NCBI RefSeq assembly: GCF_015062985.1
Contig: NZ_SUTI01000003.1
Coordinates: forward strand, 62,001-126,000
DNA: 64,000 nucleotides
Source of the DNA: Methanobrevibacter sp.
GTDB taxonomy: Archaea > Methanobacteriota > Methanobacteria > Methanobacteriales > Methanobacteriaceae
Direction of reading: 5' to 3'
Positions within the stretch are counted from its first letter, which is position 1. Each line of letters starts with the position of its first letter. Shown here piece after piece: positions 52,727 through 60,648 of this stretch. The notes beneath the pieces were generated by a model that saw only the letters and a list, made by a program, of their open reading frames with translations, had not been told where the DNA came from and did no database searches. The position numbers were made by a program, and so were the translations under genes.

Positions 52727-53043
52727 AACGAGCTGAATGGATTAATATAAATTATTTGGTAGATCATGCTGATGAAATTATAAATAGAAATGATGTATTA
52801 TTTCCACAGTGGTTATTTCATAGATCCCAATCTTATAATGATGGTGCTGTTTTGAAAGATATTTGGAAACGTCTTGAAAGAAAACAACTCCATGAGTCTG
52901 GTAATTGGTTTATTTTTGGCCGGGGTGACAAATGGATTAATCCGGGTGAAACTTGGGAGGAAGCTGAAGATCGTATTGTCAGGGAGTATTGTGAGGCCAC
53001 AGGTCATTGGGACTTATTCATCTGGAAAGAGGTGAAAGAATGA
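52723..53043 (+). CDS. Viral hypothetical protein (106 aa)
   Basis: Soluble, Trp-rich protein (RAEWININYLVDHADEII at the start, then HWDLFIWKEV). It overlaps the ADP-ribosyltransferase gene as ATGA. Its position right behind a possible toxin domain makes an immunity or accessory role conceivable, but nothing in the sequence proves it. Confidence 0.55.
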   Translation: MKRAEWININYLVDHADEIINRNDVLFPQWLFHRSQSYNDGAVLKDIWKRLERKQLHESGNWFIFGRGDKWINPGETWEEAEDRIVREYCEATGHWDLFIWKEVKE

Positions 53044-53357
53044 CAAAAACTCAAACAGTTCAAGAGTTATTAAATCAATTTTATTTAAGATTAGATTTAC
53101 CTTTAGCTGTATTAAATTTAGAAGTGGAAGGATCTTTTGATTCTTTTAGGATAGTTAAACAAATGTTGCCTTACATAAATTCTAAAGGGAATAGGAGTTA
53201 TGCTTTATTTGATTGTTACCACTTTGAAAATGACCAGTATTATTGCACTATTGTTCCAGACAATGCTCGTAGGATGGTTATAATGGCTGAAAAATTTGAT
53301 GATTTTTGGCATTGCGATTGTTTTGATAAGTTTGGAGAACTATCTGCTAGATCATAA
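53040..53357 (+). CDS. Viral hypothetical protein (105 aa)
   Basis: Soluble protein with an aromatic and Cys-rich end (FDDFWHCDCFDKFGEL). ATGA overlap with the preceding gene and GAGGTGAAAGA upstream support the ATG at 53040. Not recognised. Confidence 0.55.
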   Translation: MTKTQTVQELLNQFYLRLDLPLAVLNLEVEGSFDSFRIVKQMLPYINSKGNRSYALFDCYHFENDQYYCTIVPDNARRMVIMAEKFDDFWHCDCFDKFGELSARS

Positions 53358-53382
53358 TTTTTAGAAAAATTTATATGCCTCC

Positions 53383-53413
53383 TGAATTATAATTATGAAC
53401 ATAATTATAATTC
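53383..53413. promoter_or_regulatory. Near-perfect palindrome
   Basis: GAATTATAATTAT and ATAATTATAATTC are exact complements with about five bases between. A TATA-like TTTATATG lies at about 53370. It separates the MuF block from the cargo cassette and may be its operator or a terminator. Confidence 0.6.
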
Positions 53414-53471
53414 AAAATATTATTTATTTTTTGAAGGCACAGTTGAAACTTTTTTTTACGTGGGTGAGAAG

Positions 53472-53747
53472 ATGGCAGATGATGTTAAATGTTTAAGAAT
53501 TCTAAAAGAAGGTGTGTATCTTGAAGATATTTTCAAAGAAGAATTTTTAAATAAATTAAATGAAAATTTTGGGGATAAAAAGATTATTCCAGTTGGAGCA
53601 GCATTTATCTTAAAAAGTGGAGAAGTTACTGAAGATATTTTTAATTTAGCTTATAGGAATGATAATGAGATAGATAATAATATTGTTCTTATTGAAGTTA
53701 ATGACAATCCTGAAAATTTGGAAATTATTAAAAATTCTTTAAACTAA
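53472..53747 (+). CDS. Cargo-cassette protein 1 (91 aa)
   Basis: Soluble acidic protein (LEDIFKEEFLNKLNENFGDKK then VGAAFILKSGEVTED). The ATG at 53472 follows GGGTGAGAAG. It is very AT-rich with T-ending codons, like its two neighbours and unlike the flanking late genes. Not recognised. Confidence 0.55.
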   Translation: MADDVKCLRILKEGVYLEDIFKEEFLNKLNENFGDKKIIPVGAAFILKSGEVTEDIFNLAYRNDNEIDNNIVLIEVNDNPENLEIIKNSLN

Positions 53748-53762
53748 TTAAGGAGGTATTTC

Positions 53763-54131
53763 ATGTTTTCTAGAAATAGTTTACATTATTTTGATACCTC
53801 TAATAAAGGTAATGATAATGATTTCATTGGTTCTTTTAAAAAAATCCTTAATATCCAAGAGAATAATAGATATCATAAGAATGAAATTTCAATGTTTTAC
53901 ACTGAATTATTATCTTTATCTAGACAGTTAGGTTTAGGAGATAATATTTCTATTGAAACAATTTATGATGGAAAACTTCCTGAAAAAGTTTTTACTATAC
54001 ATTGTGATGTTAATATAAATAAAGAACAGAAATATTTATTATCTGAATCTATTCATGAATCTATGAAACATTTTTCTGATTCAAATCATTTGGATAATTT
54101 CTTTAAAGATGCATATATCATAATTAAATGA
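53763..54131 (+). CDS. Cargo-cassette protein 2 (122 aa)
   Basis: Soluble protein, MFSRNSLHYFDTSNKG at the start, with a helix-strand mix (YTELLSLSRQLGLGDNISI, VFTIHCDVNI). AAGGAGGT lies directly before the ATG. Unknown; middle gene of the three. Confidence 0.55.
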   Translation: MFSRNSLHYFDTSNKGNDNDFIGSFKKILNIQENNRYHKNEISMFYTELLSLSRQLGLGDNISIETIYDGKLPEKVFTIHCDVNINKEQKYLLSESIHESMKHFSDSNHLDNFFKDAYIIIK

Positions 54132-54147
54132 TTATTGGAGGGAGAAT

Positions 54148-54561
54148 ATGAATATTGAAAAATCCCCTCAATATGAGTTACATACTTTTACCAAATTGCT
54201 AAATCAAAAAAAAGAGGATTTAGTGCCTCCAAATTGTGATAATCGGTGTGTATACAGTACTATTATTAACCGATGTTATTATAGTTCCTATTTATATTCT
54301 TTATTATGGTTGGAAGATAGATTTAAATTTAAATTAAAAGAACCATATGAATTTGATAATAAGGAGGATTTTATTACCGAACATAAACAAGTTAGATTAG
54401 CTCTCAAGGATAAAGGTTTTGCTGTTATTAGTTCGGAATTAGTTAAGTTATCATCTTTAAGAAAAAAAGCAGATTATGATCCATTCAGTGATATTTCTGA
54501 TGATGAGTTGCAAGATGCTATTGATGGAATGAATTTCATTTTTAGAAAGTTAACTTTTTAA
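54148..54561 (+). CDS. HEPN-like protein (137 aa)
   Basis: Mostly helical. Two parts recall HEPN domains: INRCYYSSYLYSLLWLED (the YY near the helix start) and LSSLRKKADYDPFSD with the Arg-x-x-x-Asp region, followed by a final helix. Many HEPN proteins are RNases in toxin-antitoxin and anti-virus systems; the classic RxxxxH is not exact here, so an inactive or divergent member is possible. Last gene of the cassette, GGAGGGAG upstream. Confidence 0.5.
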   Translation: MNIEKSPQYELHTFTKLLNQKKEDLVPPNCDNRCVYSTIINRCYYSSYLYSLLWLEDRFKFKLKEPYEFDNKEDFITEHKQVRLALKDKGFAVISSELVKLSSLRKKADYDPFSDISDDELQDAIDGMNFIFRKLTF

Positions 54562-54642
54562 ACAGAACATTATTTTATTTTAATTTTAAGATAAATTATT
54601 ATTTTTATTTTTCACAGTTTTTAGGATGTTTTACATATTTTT

Positions 54643-54662
54643 TCTATTTTTCCACCTTTTAT
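54643..54662. repeat. 20-bp direct repeat, copy 2
   Basis: Identical to 43947-43966. The same gap also carries AACTTCTCACCCTT (54730-54743), which occurs at 37882-37895 behind the integrase. Shared non-coding elements in three gaps suggest common control signals. Confidence 0.6.
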
Positions 54663-54802
54663 ATGTGAGGGGTATGTGTAGATTTTAACTTTTTGCTCCA
54701 CCAGGGTAAATATTTTAGGACTACTCATAACTTCTCACCCTTTTTAAAACAAAGATTCTATTTTTTTATATTAAAACTAAATTTTAAAGGTGCATAAGGA
54801 AA

Positions 54803-55822
54803 TTGCATATTCAAAAACTAACGGATGGTTCAATACTACTCACAGCTCCAGTAATGATACCTGGAATGCCTGACTGTGATTTTAATCGTGGTGAACCTCC
54901 TTTGACTGTTGGACAAGTTCATGATTTTGCACAGGATTATGAAAGATACCGATTAGTAGATTCTGAACATGAATTCACTAAAACAGGACGTAAAAGGGGT
55001 TATAAAAAAGAGTCCTATATTCTGGAATCTGATAAGAGTTTTGAATTGTTTGATGGATCTACTCAAACTTACCCGCGTGGTACTTGGATGATGACCAGTC
55101 ATGTCACTGACCCCGAAGCAATACAAAAGGCCTATAATGGAGAGTATTCTGGTTATAGTCCGACTGTCAGGTCACGTCGAACTGCTGATTTATACTTGGA
55201 AGCTTTGAAAAGTGAGAATTATCAAGAAGCTGAAGCTTTGAAAAGCCGTAGTTTAAGTGGTTTGATTAAGGATATCCCGGACCCTGTGGTGCTTAGTGTT
55301 TCATTAGTTAAGAAGCCTTGTCAAACCGGTAGTAAATTGTGCAAAATAAAAAATAATGGTGAAAGAATGACTGATGATTCTAAAATTTTAGATAAAATTA
55401 GAGGCATTCTTGGTGATGCTGAAAAGGATCAAGTGGAAGCATTGAAAAGTCAGGTTGATTCTCTTGAGTCTATTGTTGAAGAGATGAAACAGGATAATGC
55501 TGAAGCTTTGAAAAGTATGAAAGAGGAATTAGTTGAATCTTTCAAAGATACTATTTCTGAATCTTTAAAAGAATTTGCTGACAAAAGCAAAGAGGAAGAG
55601 GAGGAAGAGGAAACTAATCCTGAAGAAACTGACACAACTGAAACTCCTCCTCAAGATGAGGGAGAGGAAGAAGAGGAAGAAGAGGAAGAAGAAGAGGATG
55701 ATGATAAAGGTTCCAAACAAGGAAAAACCCACAACAATAGAAAAGCAGATAAATCTCAAGAAGATTTAGATACTTACAGTTTCCTTGGAAGAAACCCAGA
55801 CGGAACCAGAAAACAATACTAA
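54803..55822 (+). CDS. XkdF-like prohead protease fused to scaffold
   Basis: A 339-residue head maturation protein. The N-terminal 185 residues match the XkdF-type protease (RLVDSEHEFTKTGRKRGY, SDKSFELFDGSTQTYPRGTW, EYSGYSPTV). The C terminus is a coiled coil with a long Glu/Asp tract, a typical scaffold. The start is TTG at 54803, set by AAGGTGCATAAGGA. It leads the structural operon with the capsid gene behind it. Confidence 0.8.
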   Translation: MHIQKLTDGSILLTAPVMIPGMPDCDFNRGEPPLTVGQVHDFAQDYERYRLVDSEHEFTKTGRKRGYKKESYILESDKSFELFDGSTQTYPRGTWMMTSHVTDPEAIQKAYNGEYSGYSPTVRSRRTADLYLEALKSENYQEAEALKSRSLSGLIKDIPDPVVLSVSLVKKPCQTGSKLCKIKNNGERMTDDSKILDKIRGILGDAEKDQVEALKSQVDSLESIVEEMKQDNAEALKSMKEELVESFKDTISESLKEFADKSKEEEEEEETNPEETDTTETPPQDEGEEEEEEEEEEEDDDKGSKQGKTHNNRKADKSQEDLDTYSFLGRNPDGTRKQY

Positions 55823-55836
55823 AATGGTGATAAGCT

Positions 55837-56886
55837 ATGGTAAATCTTAACAAAATTTTAAGAGATATTGCAGGTGCAGATAAATCCATGCGTGAAGACA
55901 TGGCTTTAAATGCAGGATTATTAGACAGAAAACAATACAACCAATTCGTACGTGACATGGAAACCAATCAAACCATACTCAAAGACGCAGCATTCCAAAG
56001 AATGACAAACTTTGAAGAAGTCACCAGCGGAGCAAGAATATTAGGCATGGTATTGCAAGACGGATATGACTCCAACGGAGATACCAACCCAGATTTAACT
56101 CCAGCTAACATTGGTTTTGGTCATGACGTTTTAAACGCTAAAAAATTAAAAGCATTAACTTTCATTGATGATGATGACCTTGAAGACAACATTGAAAGAG
56201 AATCTTTCCAAACTACCCAATTGTCTATGATGGCGGATCGTATGGGTACTGACACTGAAATCATTGCTGTATTTGGTGACAGTGAGTTAGTTATTGGTGA
56301 GAATGATACTACTCCTGGAGTATTAAAAACTATGGATGGTTGGATTAAAAGGTCAACCAATAGTTTAGAATCTAGTGAACTTGCATCATCTAATTCCGAT
56401 ATTGCATTTAACGTGCATGAAAATACTATTGAATCCATGTTTGATGCGATTATTCGTGCTATTCCAACTAATATTAGGCAATCTGCTTTAATGAGTGAGT
56501 TCCGTATTTACGCTCCGTTTGAAGTAGTTGATTCTTACAGAAACTTGTTAATCAGTAGGGAAACTAATCTTGGGGATGCTACTTTAACTGGCCAAGCTCC
56601 TTTATATTACAAATCCTATCCTATTGTTTATTCTCCAGTATTGGATAGTGTTGAAGGTAGAGCTATAGATGACACTTTACCTACTATTGGTGCTTTCCCG
56701 TCCTTACTTAAATGGGGTGTTTACAAAGACATTAAAGTCGAACCTGAAAGAAAACCAGATATTGAAAGAACTAATTTCTGGTATCGTATGCGTGTTGCAT
56801 GTGGTCTCAGGGTATTCAGTTCACTTATCACAGCTAAATTAACTGCTGCTGAAGGTGCAGAAATTCAAGACGAAAACAAATTATAA
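55837..56886 (+). CDS. Major capsid protein
   Basis: A 349-residue shell protein by position and size, of the PBSX/XkdG-like HK97-fold type. It has an N-terminal arm (LNKILRDIAGADKSMREDM), an E-loop region and a final domain with RTNFWYRMRVACGLRVFSS. GGTGATAAGCT precedes the ATG. A decoration protein with an Ig-like domain follows directly. Confidence 0.85.
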   Translation: MVNLNKILRDIAGADKSMREDMALNAGLLDRKQYNQFVRDMETNQTILKDAAFQRMTNFEEVTSGARILGMVLQDGYDSNGDTNPDLTPANIGFGHDVLNAKKLKALTFIDDDDLEDNIERESFQTTQLSMMADRMGTDTEIIAVFGDSELVIGENDTTPGVLKTMDGWIKRSTNSLESSELASSNSDIAFNVHENTIESMFDAIIRAIPTNIRQSALMSEFRIYAPFEVVDSYRNLLISRETNLGDATLTGQAPLYYKSYPIVYSPVLDSVEGRAIDDTLPTIGAFPSLLKWGVYKDIKVEPERKPDIERTNFWYRMRVACGLRVFSSLITAKLTAAEGAEIQDENKL

Positions 56887-56900
56887 GTAGGTGATTAACT

Positions 56901-57287
56901 ATGGGGGATATACCTAAATTTGAGGATTTGCCTGTCAGGGTTCGTAGAAGTCCTCGTCATAGATGGAATTATCTTCGTGAATTATTAAGTGAGGTTGAAA
57001 ATCCTGAAGCAGAACCTGAAGTAGTTACTAGGAATTTAACATTCACAGTTAATGATGGAACTAATGCTGTGGAAGGGGCCACTGTTGCTATTGGCAATAT
57101 CACTGGCACTACTGGTAGTGCTGGTGGTTGTAGTTTAAATGGTGTGGCTGAAGGTGAAAAAACCGTAACTGTTACAGCAGAAGGTTTTGAAAACTATTCT
57201 GATACTATTACTGTAGCAAGTGACAGTACTAGTTTCACAATTAGTTTGACTGCTGTAACACCAGGAGATTCTCAAGGATCTCCTTAA
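56901..57287 (+). CDS. Decoration protein with Ig-like/carboxypeptidase-regulatory-like domain
   Basis: Residues 1-42 are a charged arm (VRRSPRHRWNYLRELLSE), and residues 43-120 form a beta-sandwich with VNDGTNAVEGATVAIGNI, GTTGSAGGCSL and KTVTVTAEGFENY. The same domain follows the tail-tube gene at 59721-59966. It likely decorates the capsid. GGTGATTAACT precedes the ATG. Confidence 0.7.
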   Translation: MGDIPKFEDLPVRVRRSPRHRWNYLRELLSEVENPEAEPEVVTRNLTFTVNDGTNAVEGATVAIGNITGTTGSAGGCSLNGVAEGEKTVTVTAEGFENYSDTITVASDSTSFTISLTAVTPGDSQGSP

Positions 57288-57317
57288 GATTATTTTTTTA
57301 ATATGAGGTAAGATTTT

Positions 57318-57710
57318 ATGTGGATTGATGTAGATGAAGTAAAAACTTTCACTGGAATAAACCCAAAACATTTAAAATTAAATGATTCAGATGAAACTAA
57401 ATTAAATGAAATTCTAGAAGAGTGGATTTTACAAAGTGAAAGTTTGATTAAATCATACACCAACAATCAGTTCACAGAAGATATTCTTCCAGCTGCAGTA
57501 AAAAATGTTTGCTTAAGATTAACCGCAAACATGGTAGCATTAGCTATTGAACGTAGAGACACTCCCCGAACAAAAGTTACAGACTGGACAATAAGGGTCT
57601 CTTCTTCAGATATTTTCACATCTGATTTAAAAGAAGACTTAGAACCTTATGTCAAAGATTACAGTAACAAAAGTGACAAAATAGAATTCTTTGCAATAAC
57701 TGGAGACTAA
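57318..57710 (+). CDS. Head-tail connector (gp6/YqbG-like adaptor)
   Basis: A 130-residue helical adaptor that starts MWIDVDEVKTFTGINPKHL and has LQSESLIKSYTNNQF and an Arg-rich middle (AIERRDTPRTKV), as in gp6-type proteins bound under the portal. Position after the capsid genes agrees. Confidence 0.75.
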   Translation: MWIDVDEVKTFTGINPKHLKLNDSDETKLNEILEEWILQSESLIKSYTNNQFTEDILPAAVKNVCLRLTANMVALAIERRDTPRTKVTDWTIRVSSSDIFTSDLKEDLEPYVKDYSNKSDKIEFFAITGD

Positions 57711-57716
57711 AAAATA

Positions 57717-58154
57717 ATGGTTAAAGTAATAATCAAAGTTGATGCATCCAGAATGCAAAAAATTGGTCCAAAAATGCCTGAAATTCGCAGAAAAGGTTTG
57801 AATTATGCAGGTCAAGGAATGGTAAGAAACTTAATGATAAACAGCCCAGTAGACCACGGGCTACTTAGACAGTGGTTTTTTTCAAATGTTTCAGATAATG
57901 AAATAGAAATCCGAACTCCTGCATCTTATGCTCCATATGTAAATGATGGTACTGGAATTTATGGACCTCATAAAACTCCAATTTACAGTAAAACTATCGG
58001 GAAACCAATAGCATTTCAAGTTGGAGGGAAAATGGTATACACTAGAATGATAAGAGGACAAAAAGGCCAACATTTCGTAGAAAAAAGCATAAACCAAACC
58101 CGAGATAAACTTGGCAATTATTTCATTAAAGCAGTAAGGGAGGTTTTAGAATAG
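57717..58154 (+). CDS. HK97 gp10-like head-tail protein
   Basis: A 145-residue protein with the typical NSPVDHGLLRQWF and TPASYAPYVNDGT segments of HK97 gp10, a head-completion or neck protein. A GGGAGGT ribosome site for the next gene lies in its last codons. Confidence 0.85.
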   Translation: MVKVIIKVDASRMQKIGPKMPEIRRKGLNYAGQGMVRNLMINSPVDHGLLRQWFFSNVSDNEIEIRTPASYAPYVNDGTGIYGPHKTPIYSKTIGKPIAFQVGGKMVYTRMIRGQKGQHFVEKSINQTRDKLGNYFIKAVREVLE

Positions 58155-58663
58155 CTAATATTACTGATCGTGTAGAACAAATTTTTGAGATAATACAGGA
58201 ATGTATACAAATTGAAAGAGAAGATGGATTACTTTCTAATGTAGAAGAAGTTATTTCAGTATTTAACAATGAATATGGTGTTGAAACTCCAGGGATATGG
58301 ATAATTCAACATCCAATAACTCCTTTAGAAGAAGGTAATCTAGGTAAACTTCTAAAAATTACATCCACAATAGAATTTGTGTGCATTGAGTATGATCCCT
58401 CACCGGAAATTGCAGAAAAATTAGCTAGACAATTAGCAGGAAACGTAGTGCTAACTATTAAAAATAATTATTTGCAAGTTCAAAAGGATAAATTCAATGA
58501 AAGAGTTATCTCAAAAGTTAAATTTCATTCGTTAATGCTAGTTGGAGAAATGGACGTTCAAAATAAACTAGAAAAGGTTCCAGTTACAAGTGTTGTTCTT
58601 GAATTTGAATCACAGGTTAATTGGAATCCTTGTTGTAAACAAAATATTGATTTAGGTGATTAA
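58151..58663 (+). CDS. Tail completion/connector protein with apparent ATA start
   Basis: The frame is open from 58130 to 58663 and has no ATG, GTG or TTG before 58379, yet GGGAGGT (58138-58144) is spaced six bases from ATA at 58151, giving (M)ANITDRVEQIFEIIQ and 170 residues. A start at 58379 would cut the protein to 94 residues and lacks a ribosome site. The length and place fit the tail-terminator/connector position. ATA is a rare start; a mutated ATG is also possible. Confidence 0.65.
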   Translation: MANITDRVEQIFEIIQECIQIEREDGLLSNVEEVISVFNNEYGVETPGIWIIQHPITPLEEGNLGKLLKITSTIEFVCIEYDPSPEIAEKLARQLAGNVVLTIKNNYLQVQKDKFNERVISKVKFHSLMLVGEMDVQNKLEKVPVTSVVLEFESQVNWNPCCKQNIDLGD

Positions 58664-58666
58664 ATT

Positions 58667-59725
58667 ATGGATGATAGAGGATTCGGTGTCGAAGTAGAAC
58701 AGGACTACGGAGACAATAATATAAGAACCGCTCAGTTTGAATTGGATTGGTTCCAAAGAATGGAATCCGTAGATTTTAAATTAAACGATGAACCGGTCAC
58801 AAAGTCTGGTGGTTCACGTATGAATCGTAGAGCTAGAGCAGGTATCATGAAACCTACTGGTTCTACAAGTGCAGATGCAGATTTACAAAGACTAGCATGG
58901 TATTTCTATGCATTTCTTGGGAATTATAAATGCACTACTGTAAGTAATGGAGTTATACATGAGTTCTGGGGTGGTGAAAACAAAGAATTGCCATCATTCC
59001 GTGGTCTTGCATTATATGATATGGTTGAAATATTCCTTTACGGATTATTATGTGATAGTCTTAAATTAGAAGTGTCTGATGAAGCAATGAGTGTTGATGC
59101 TGATTGGATTTACAAAACTGAAAAATCATATATACTTCAAGAAGGACAAGAATATGCGGTTCCTGAAGAATTGGAAAATGACCTTTATATTATGGGTTAT
59201 GATGTCAGAGTCTTATTAAATGGTAATGACCCTGATGGTGTTCAAAACAGCTTCAGCTTTGAAGGAAACAACAATCATAATGTTGATGGAACACTAGGTC
59301 TTGGAAGTAGGGCACCACAGAAAAAAGCACATGCATTAAAAAGGGATTTAAACATGTCTCTTTCAAGTGTATTGACTAGGTCTAATGCACGTTCAATACT
59401 TGATGGAAGATATGGTCAAGTAGATGCGGTAAGCCCTTCAAAATGTAATCTTATACAATCTTCATTAAAATTAGAAGTAAAACTCTGTGAATACCCTAAT
59501 CTTTTCATGGAGATGTATTTCCCAGCATGCACTATTACTAATGAATTTGATATGAGTGGTGCTGATGATATTGAAACTACAATGAGCCTTGCAAGTCTTG
59601 GAACAGAAAAAGCAACTCTACACAACGGTGATGAAATTTTAACAGACATTTATGTTAAAATAAAAAACAATCAACCTAAAATAGAGGCGAGAGAGATAAC
59701 CCCCAGTGAGCCAGGTGAACCCTGA
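58667..59725 (+). CDS. Major tail (tube) protein
   Basis: A 352-residue tail tube protein by position and make-up: strand-rich, with a conserved-looking N-terminal MESVDFKLNDEPVTKSGG and C-terminal SGADDIETTMSLASLGTEK. The gene ends GGT GAA CCC TGA, and a +1 shift at CCC-T would continue with an Ig-like domain. GGTGATTAAATT sets the ATG. Confidence 0.8.
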   Translation: MDDRGFGVEVEQDYGDNNIRTAQFELDWFQRMESVDFKLNDEPVTKSGGSRMNRRARAGIMKPTGSTSADADLQRLAWYFYAFLGNYKCTTVSNGVIHEFWGGENKELPSFRGLALYDMVEIFLYGLLCDSLKLEVSDEAMSVDADWIYKTEKSYILQEGQEYAVPEELENDLYIMGYDVRVLLNGNDPDGVQNSFSFEGNNNHNVDGTLGLGSRAPQKKAHALKRDLNMSLSSVLTRSNARSILDGRYGQVDAVSPSKCNLIQSSLKLEVKLCEYPNLFMEMYFPACTITNEFDMSGADDIETTMSLASLGTEKATLHNGDEILTDIYVKIKNNQPKIEAREITPSEPGEP

Positions 59726-59966
59726 AACTGTTGATTTAAGTATTTCTGTTAAAGATGATCAAGATTCTCCTGTTAGTGGTGCTACTGTAAGTATAGATGA
59801 AATTTCTTCAACTACAGGTAGTGCTGGTGGTTGTACTTTAAGTAATGTTCCAACTGGTATTCAGACAATTACGGTTACTAAAGAGGGTTATGATGAATAT
59901 TCTGATTCTATAACTGTATCAACTGAAAATATTAGTTTTGATATTATTTTAACACCAACAGGATAA
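59706..59966 (+). CDS. Ig-like tail domain, probably +1 frameshift extension of the tail tube
   Basis: About 80 residues from 59721 on: ETVDLSISVKDDQDSPVSGA, then TTGSAGGCTL and QTITVTKEGYDEY, closely like the capsid decoration domain at 56901. No convincing ribosome site or start precedes it (GTG codons at 59706 and 59715 exist). A +1 shift at CCC TGA puts its first residues right after the tube's last Pro. Ig-like tail extensions are known in siphoviruses and bind surfaces. Confidence 0.7.
   Translation: MSQVNPETVDLSISVKDDQDSPVSGATVSIDEISSTTGSAGGCTLSNVPTGIQTITVTKEGYDEYSDSITVSTENISFDIILTPTG
59720..59726 (+). other. Candidate programmed +1 frameshift site (CCC-TGA)
   Basis: In the tube frame the codons read CCC (59720-59722), TGA. 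Slipping by one gives CCT GAA ACT, entering the Ig-like frame. The proline tRNA can re-pair on CCT and the stop slows decoding. A comparable CCC-TGA shift is known for Listeria phage PSA structural genes. Confidence 0.6.
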
Positions 59967-60003
59967 AAAAACACATAATAATTATTATTTGGAGGATTTA
60001 ACA

Positions 60004-60417
60004 ATGGTTCTTAGAAAAGAAGATATTCTCGGAGGAATAAACCACATTCAACAATGCCACATTGAAAGTTTAGGTGGGGAAATCTACCTCAAACCTTTAA
60101 GCGAATCTCAATTAAACGAATTAGACCTCATTGAAGCAAAAGCAATGGGAGTATACGAATCTTCACAAAGAGGCAGAAGTGATGCTTTAAACAAAGGAAA
60201 AATCAACTTGGCAAAAGCAACAGAAGCATCCAATGAAGCAAAAATTGCAAAAATCAGACTAAGCATCAACAATGATAAAAACCCTGATGAATGGTCTGAA
60301 GAAGAAATTGGATCACTGCCAAGAAATGCAATTGAAGAGTTAATTGAGAAAATTAATGAAATAAGTGGTATTGACACAACTACTCGTGAAGTAGAAAAAT
60401 TTCCTGAAGACCAATAA
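60004..60417 (+). CDS. Tail assembly chaperone (XkdN-like)
   Basis: A 137-residue protein before the tape measure gene. It has the look of Phage_TAC/XkdN proteins: MVLRKEDILGGINHIQQC, GGEIYLKPLSESQLNELD, and an acidic C-terminal half. GGAGGATTTAACA precedes the ATG at 60004. A second frame behind it probably extends it. Confidence 0.75.
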   Translation: MVLRKEDILGGINHIQQCHIESLGGEIYLKPLSESQLNELDLIEAKAMGVYESSQRGRSDALNKGKINLAKATEASNEAKIAKIRLSINNDKNPDEWSEEEIGSLPRNAIEELIEKINEISGIDTTTREVEKFPEDQ

Positions 60418-60556
60418 AGGCCGTGAAATAATATGGTTAGATTATTGTGGGTATCATTTATGTGAGTCTCAGTATGATTTAACCATACCACAACGTTTAT
60501 TCATTGTAAAAGGTCGAATGGAGTTACATAAAGAGATGAATAAAGTCAAAAAATAA
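60401..60556 (+). CDS. Frameshift extension of the tail assembly chaperone
   Basis: The +1 frame is open from 60395 to 60556 and has no start codon near its beginning. It gives IIWLDYCGYHLCESQ, TIPQRLFIVKGRMELHKEM, conserved-looking residues typical of the longer gpT-like form. A slip at AAA TTT C (60397-60403) is the simplest link; a -2 slip is also possible. Confidence 0.6.
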   Translation, partial: FLKTNKGREIIWLDYCGYHLCESQYDLTIPQRLFIVKGRMELHKEMNKVKK

Positions 60557-60648
60557 TATCATCTCTTACACTTTATTTTTTTTTAAAATTTTTTTTCAAA
60601 ATGATTGCTTATTGTATATTAATTTTTTTAGGAGGTGACTAAAACCTC

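Noticed and set aside
56880..56905. Frameshift joining capsid and the first Ig-like protein
   Set aside because: The Ig-like gene has its own GGTGAT and ATG after a proper capsid stop.
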